From contig NZ_WFLI01000052.1 of NCBI RefSeq assembly GCF_009208555.1, positions 1 to 33,943 of the forward strand: 33,943 bases of DNA. Direction: 5' to 3'. Source of the DNA: Janthinobacterium violaceinigrum. Its GTDB lineage: Bacteria > Pseudomonadota > Gammaproteobacteria > Burkholderiales > Burkholderiaceae_D. The notes below the pieces were generated by a model. That model searched no databases, was not told the origin of the DNA, and saw only the letters and a list, made by a program, of their open reading frames with translations. Below, one piece after another: positions 30,819 through 33,943 of the stretch (positions are counted from its first letter, which is position 1; every line of letters starts with the position of its first letter). The position numbers and the translations under genes were made by a program.

Positions 30819-30855
30819 ATAGTAGTTGATAAAAGCTTGAGTAGTCAAGTATATT
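30819..30855. promoter_or_regulatory. Overlapping divergent promoters with a shared operator palindrome
   Basis: On the + strand TTGATA (30826-30831), 18 bases, TATATT (30850-30855) points toward the hemoglobin gene. On the minus strand TTGACT (30848-30843), 18 bases, TACTAT (30824-30819) points toward the MFS gene. The palindrome CTTGAGTAGTCAAG (30836-30849) lies between the + strand elements and covers the minus -35. A bound MarR-type dimer would block both. The similar site at the MarR gene supports this. Confidence 0.65.
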
Positions 30856-30921
30856 GCCATTTATTACGGCAGCAGCAGCGGCGCCGCGTGGGGCGCCGGC
30901 GCTTGCGCTATCATGGCGGCC

Positions 30922-31317
30922 ATGACTGATACCACTGCCCTCACCCTGTACGAGACCATCGGCGGCGCCCCCGTGCTGCGCGACATGGTCGACCGTTTTT
31001 ATGACTTGATGGAACTGGAACCGGAGTTTGCCGGCATCCGCGGCATGCATCCGCCGTCGACGGATGGTTCGCGCGACAAGCTGTATTTCTTCCTCACGGG
31101 CTGGATGGGCGGACCGGATCTGTATATCGAGAAATTCGGCCATCCGCGCCTGCGCGCGCGCCACTTGCCCTACGCCATAGGCACCAGCGAGCGCGACCAG
31201 TGGCTGCGCGCCATGGCCTGGGCCATGGAAGATGCGGGCATCGAAGAGTCCTTGCGCGTGCGCCTGATGGAATCGTTCTATCAGACGGCCGACTGGATGC
31301 GCAACAAACCGGATTGA
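30922..31317 (+). CDS. Group II truncated hemoglobin
   Basis: 131 residues from ATG 30922 (MTDTTALTLYETIGGAPVLR); an in-frame ATG at 30913 is also possible. Group II features are visible: Tyr27 at B10 in VDRFYDLMELEPEF, the proximal haem-binding His81 in PRLRARHLPYAIG, and Trp94 at G8 in RDQWLRAMAWAM. The segment YFFLTGWMGGPDLYIEKFGH is family-typical. Group II globins bind oxygen and nitric oxide and are linked to oxidative or nitrosative stress, though physiological roles vary. It is followed four bases later by rmuC, so they may be co-transcribed. Its predicted promoter shares an operator with the MFS gene. Confidence 0.93.
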   Translation: MTDTTALTLYETIGGAPVLRDMVDRFYDLMELEPEFAGIRGMHPPSTDGSRDKLYFFLTGWMGGPDLYIEKFGHPRLRARHLPYAIGTSERDQWLRAMAWAMEDAGIEESLRVRLMESFYQTADWMRNKPD

Positions 31318-31321
31318 TTCC

Positions 31322-32707
31322 ATGAGCCCAATCGAGTTTTACAGCCTGCTGGGCGCCGCCATCGTCGCCATCGTCTTGTTGATCCTGATCTTGCTGCGCC
31401 CCCGCGGCGCGGCCGGCGACGGTGCCACCACCCTGGCGCTGGTGCAGCAGCACCAGCAGCAAAGCCTGGACCGCATCGACCGGGTCGAGCGCGAAGTGCG
31501 GCTGCAGCTGCAGGCGTCGGCGCAGGCCACGCGGCAAGACCTGGCCACCAGCCTGGCGCAATTCCAGGCGGCGACCCTGCAGCAGCTCGACAGCCTGCGC
31601 ACACAGATGCAGGCGCAGGGCAAAGTCGGGCGCGAGGAACAGGCGCAAAGCCTGGCGCGCTTTGCCGACAGCACCAACCAGACCCTGGCGCAGCTGACGG
31701 AATCGAATGCGCAGCGCATGCTGGAAGTGCGCGCCACCCTGGAAAACAAGATCCGCGACTTGCAGGCTGACAATGGCGCGCGCCTGGAAGAGATGCGCAA
31801 GACGGTCGATGAAAAGCTGCACGCCACCCTGGAGACGCGCCTGACTGCCTCGTTCCAGCAAGTGTCGGAGCGGCTGGAAAAAGTCCACCAGGGCCTGGGC
31901 GAGATGCAGCAGCTGGCGCTGGGCGTGGGCGACCTGAAGCGGGTGCTCACCAACGTCAAGACGCGGGGCACGTGGGGCGAAGTGCAGCTGGAAATGCTGC
32001 TGGAGCAGGTACTCACTGTCGACCAGTACGCAAAGAACGTGGAAACCGTGCCGGGCAGCGGCGCGCGCGTGGAATTTGCCTTGAAGCTGCCGGGCCTTGC
32101 CGACGGTGGGCCGCCCGTGTGGATGCCCATCGATGCGAAGTTCCCCAAGGAACAATACGAACGCCTGGTCGAGTCGGCCGAGCGCGCCGATGCGGAAGGC
32201 GTGGCCCTGGCCGGGCGCGAGCTGGAACGGGCCGTGCGGGGCGAAGCGAAGACCATCGCGGACAAATACCTGGCGCCGCCGCAGACGACGGATTTCGCCA
32301 TCCTGTTCCTGCCTACGGAAGGCCTGTATGCGGAAGTGCTGCGCCGCCCGGGCCTGGCCGACGAATTGCAGCGCGTGCACCGCGTCAGCATCGCGGGGCC
32401 CTCGACCCTGACGGCCTTGCTGAACAGTCTGCAGATGGGTTTCCGCACCCTGGCGCTGGAAAAGCGTTCGTCCGAAGTGTGGCAGGTGCTGGGCGCCGTC
32501 AAGACGGAATTCGGCAAGTTCGGCGACGTGCTGTCGCAAACCCGGCTGACCCTGGAAAAGGCGGCGAAGAATATCGAAAACGCGGAAGTGCGCAGCCGGC
32601 AGATGGCGCGCAAATTGAAATCCGTGGAAGCCTTGCCGGGCGAGGCGGCCGCCTTGCTGCTGGGTAAGGCGGACGCGGGGCTGTCCGCCGAGGCGGATGG
32701 CGAATAA
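31322..32707 (+). CDS. rmuC: DNA recombination protein RmuC
   Basis: 461 residues. One N-terminal membrane helix (FYSLLGAAIVAIVLLILILL) is followed by a long coiled coil (about 40-180; HQQQSLDRIDRVEREVRLQL, LENKIRDLQADNGARLEEMR) and the RmuC nuclease-like domain (about 190-420): RVLTNVKTRGTWGEVQLEML, LEQVLTVDQYAKNVETVPGS, VWMPIDAKFPKEQYERLVES, DFAILFLPTEGLYAEVLRRP and STLTALLNSLQMGFRTLAL. RmuC limits recombination at inverted repeats. It starts four bases after the hemoglobin stop. The 24-bp gap to the convergent downstream gene holds GC-rich inverted sequence CCGGCC/GGCCGG that may end transcription. Confidence 0.95.
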   Translation: MSPIEFYSLLGAAIVAIVLLILILLRPRGAAGDGATTLALVQQHQQQSLDRIDRVEREVRLQLQASAQATRQDLATSLAQFQAATLQQLDSLRTQMQAQGKVGREEQAQSLARFADSTNQTLAQLTESNAQRMLEVRATLENKIRDLQADNGARLEEMRKTVDEKLHATLETRLTASFQQVSERLEKVHQGLGEMQQLALGVGDLKRVLTNVKTRGTWGEVQLEMLLEQVLTVDQYAKNVETVPGSGARVEFALKLPGLADGGPPVWMPIDAKFPKEQYERLVESAERADAEGVALAGRELERAVRGEAKTIADKYLAPPQTTDFAILFLPTEGLYAEVLRRPGLADELQRVHRVSIAGPSTLTALLNSLQMGFRTLALEKRSSEVWQVLGAVKTEFGKFGDVLSQTRLTLEKAAKNIENAEVRSRQMARKLKSVEALPGEAAALLLGKADAGLSAEADGE

Positions 32708-32731
32708 TACCGGCCCGCTCGCGGCGGCCGG

Positions 32732-33514
32732 CTAGGCTTGCTGGTCTTGCGCCATCTGGCGGTTGACGATGTCAGCGGTGATGCTGCCAGGTGCATTGAG
32801 CTCGCGCTGCGCCAGCGCGCGCATGGCGTCATTCGCCAGGCCGGCGAGCAAGGCGGCGCACAGCGCGTCGGCCTCGGCGCCGTGTCCCTGCCCGCGCAGC
32901 ACGGCAACGGCGATCCGCACGTCTTTCACCAGATTCATCAACTCCGCCGCCAGGCGCGGTGGCCTGCCTGGAGCAGGAAACAGGGGGTGGCTGGCGGCCA
33001 GGGCATTGACCATGTCGAGGTGTGCGAGCGGCGCGGTGCGATAGCGCTCCGCCAGCGCGAAATTGCCTGACTCGACGACGGCTGGCAGGGCTTGCCACGC
33101 ATACTGGCGCGCCAGTTCGGGGGCGCTGGCGTCCAGCTGGGCAAACAGCTCGGCGGTGGAGCGGGTATCGCCCAGCGTGTCGTTCATTTCGGCGATGAGG
33201 GAAAAGCGCGATGCGCGCGGGAAGACGAATTCTGCCTGCGGCGTACTGCCGCCATCGCGTCCCCAATGGAGGTCCCCTGCCAGCAGCAGCCGTATCTGTT
33301 CGTCGCGCGCATTCTTCAAAGCATGTCGCGCGGGCGGATACAGCTCAGCCAAGAACTGCCACTCCAGCATGAGCATGAAATGGCCCGGGCGAGTCGCAGC
33401 AATGGCTTGAGCGGTCTCGGCAAACAACTGTTGCAACAGCACGAGCGCATCGGCGTGCAGGCCTTCTTCGCGCAGTGTCATCAGGCGTGTCAAACGGTTG
33501 TCGATGCCGCGCAT
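32732..33514 (-). CDS. Protein of unknown function, predominantly helical (260 aa)
   Basis: I place the start at ATG 33514 (MRGIDNRLTRLMTLREEGLH), with AAGGA six bases upstream; the frame also opens to an ATG at 33568. No signal peptide or membrane helix is visible. The protein looks alpha-helical, with pairs such as LHADALVLLQQLFAETAQAI, LARQYAWQALPAVVESGNFA and GHGAEADALCAALLAGLAND that resemble divergent TPR or solenoid helices. I do not recognise a family. It is 57 bp downstream of the PEP-CTERM gene on the same strand and convergent with rmuC. Confidence 0.75.
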   Translation of the reverse strand: MRGIDNRLTRLMTLREEGLHADALVLLQQLFAETAQAIAATRPGHFMLMLEWQFLAELYPPARHALKNARDEQIRLLLAGDLHWGRDGGSTPQAEFVFPRASRFSLIAEMNDTLGDTRSTAELFAQLDASAPELARQYAWQALPAVVESGNFALAERYRTAPLAHLDMVNALAASHPLFPAPGRPPRLAAELMNLVKDVRIAVAVLRGQGHGAEADALCAALLAGLANDAMRALAQRELNAPGSITADIVNRQMAQDQQA

Positions 33515-33571
33515 GGAGATCCTTGTCTGGAATGCTCCATGGTAGCAAATAAACATGGGGCTGGCCATGCA

Positions 33572-33943
33572 TCATAGGCCATGCCGTGCGCGCTTGGCGC
33601 CGGCCAGCAGCGCCAGTCCGGCCAGCAGCATGGCCCAGGTTTGCGGTTCCGGCACGGCCGGCAGCACGCTCGAGCCCGTGGGCGGCATCATGGGCAGGAT
33701 GACGATGGGCGTATACGGCTCGATGATGCTGCTGCCGCGCGGTGCGGGTCCGCCGCCGCCGCTGCGTCCATCGCCCAGGCTCGATGGCAGCGCCGGGTTG
33801 CTGGCGGGATCGAGCGCTGGGTGCGGCGCGCAAGCCATCTGGGTGGGCGGCATGGTGCAACGCAGCACCTGAACGGGGCATGCTGCACCAGCACAAGGCA
33901 AGCGAGACAGAGGCCAAAAGATAATCAACCAGGAAACAACAGT
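33572..33943 (-). CDS. PEP-CTERM sorting-domain protein (partial at right edge)
   Basis: The frame is open to the last base of the window and no convincing start lies inside; a TTG at 33928 has no ribosome site. The visible part begins TVVSWLIIFWPLSRLPCAGA, which looks like the end of a signal peptide. It then runs through a low-complexity region rich in Pro, Ser and Gly (SSLGDGRSGGGGPAPRG) and ends with the PEP-CTERM signal: VPEPQTWAMLLAGLALLAG, a membrane helix and the basic tail AKRARHGL. Such proteins are processed by exosortase (EpsH/XrtA type) and linked to exopolysaccharide and the envelope. No exosortase gene is in the window. Function of the short mature part is unknown. Confidence 0.8.
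   Translation of the reverse strand, partial: TVVSWLIIFWPLSRLPCAGAACPVQVLRCTMPPTQMACAPHPALDPASNPALPSSLGDGRSGGGGPAPRGSSIIEPYTPIVILPMMPPTGSSVLPAVPEPQTWAMLLAGLALLAGAKRARHGL

Noticed and set aside
1..33943. tRNA, rRNA, CRISPR array, insertion sequence or prophage
   Set aside because: No cloverleaf, ribosomal RNA, regularly spaced repeat, transposase or phage gene was recognised on either strand.

Overview
The window reads as chromosome of a GC-rich betaproteobacterium of the family Oxalobacteraceae, most likely Janthinobacterium, Duganella or a close relative. The grounds are the ribF-ileS-lspA-coaBC-dut gene order usual in beta-proteobacteria, a tonB-exbB-exbD-exbD cluster, a PEP-CTERM protein, and a complete JQS-type alpha-hydroxyketone quorum-sensing locus (jqsA, jqsS, jqsR), a system described from Janthinobacterium. 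The genus is inference. I found no rRNA, tRNA, CRISPR array, phage or insertion sequence.

Layout from left to right. 1-1242: an ECF sigma factor operon (secreted COG4315 protein, sigma factor, anti-sigma factor cut by the window edge) with an ECF-type promoter that overlaps the alkA stop codon. 1236-3474: alkA, an XdhC-family gene and a 46-residue membrane protein. 3470-7241: an M48-like lipoprotein with a damaged zinc site, dut, coaBC and lspA, with three copies of a roughly 115-bp structured repeat in the gaps. 7247-11248: ileS and ribF, with the operon promoter. 11288-15332: tonB, exbB, two exbD genes and a secreted repeat protein, punctuated by hairpins and two terminators. 15333-15871: a non-coding stretch with the tonB promoter, a candidate small RNA and the spoVR terminator. 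15872-20734: prkA-yeaH-spoVR, a translationally coupled stress and stationary-phase module. 21304-24888: an adenine-deaminase-like gene and a large FtsX-type permease. 24897-28630: the quorum-sensing locus. 28640-31317: a MarR regulator, a GIY-YIG-like protein and an MFS exporter, divergent from a truncated hemoglobin; two similar palindromes suggest one regulon. 31322-33943: rmuC, a protein of unknown function and a PEP-CTERM protein cut by the right edge.

Functionally the window mixes housekeeping genes (nucleotide, CoA, flavin, tRNA charging, lipoprotein maturation, alkylation repair) with envelope energy transduction (TonB-ExbBD), stress signalling (ECF, PrkA) and cell-cell signalling (JQS). 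The least explained items are the repeat family with a covarying hairpin, the shared MarR-type operator joining an exporter to a hemoglobin, the terminator inside the tonB operon, and a possible small RNA upstream of tonB. All start sites, promoters and functional calls come from reading the sequence without database searches.
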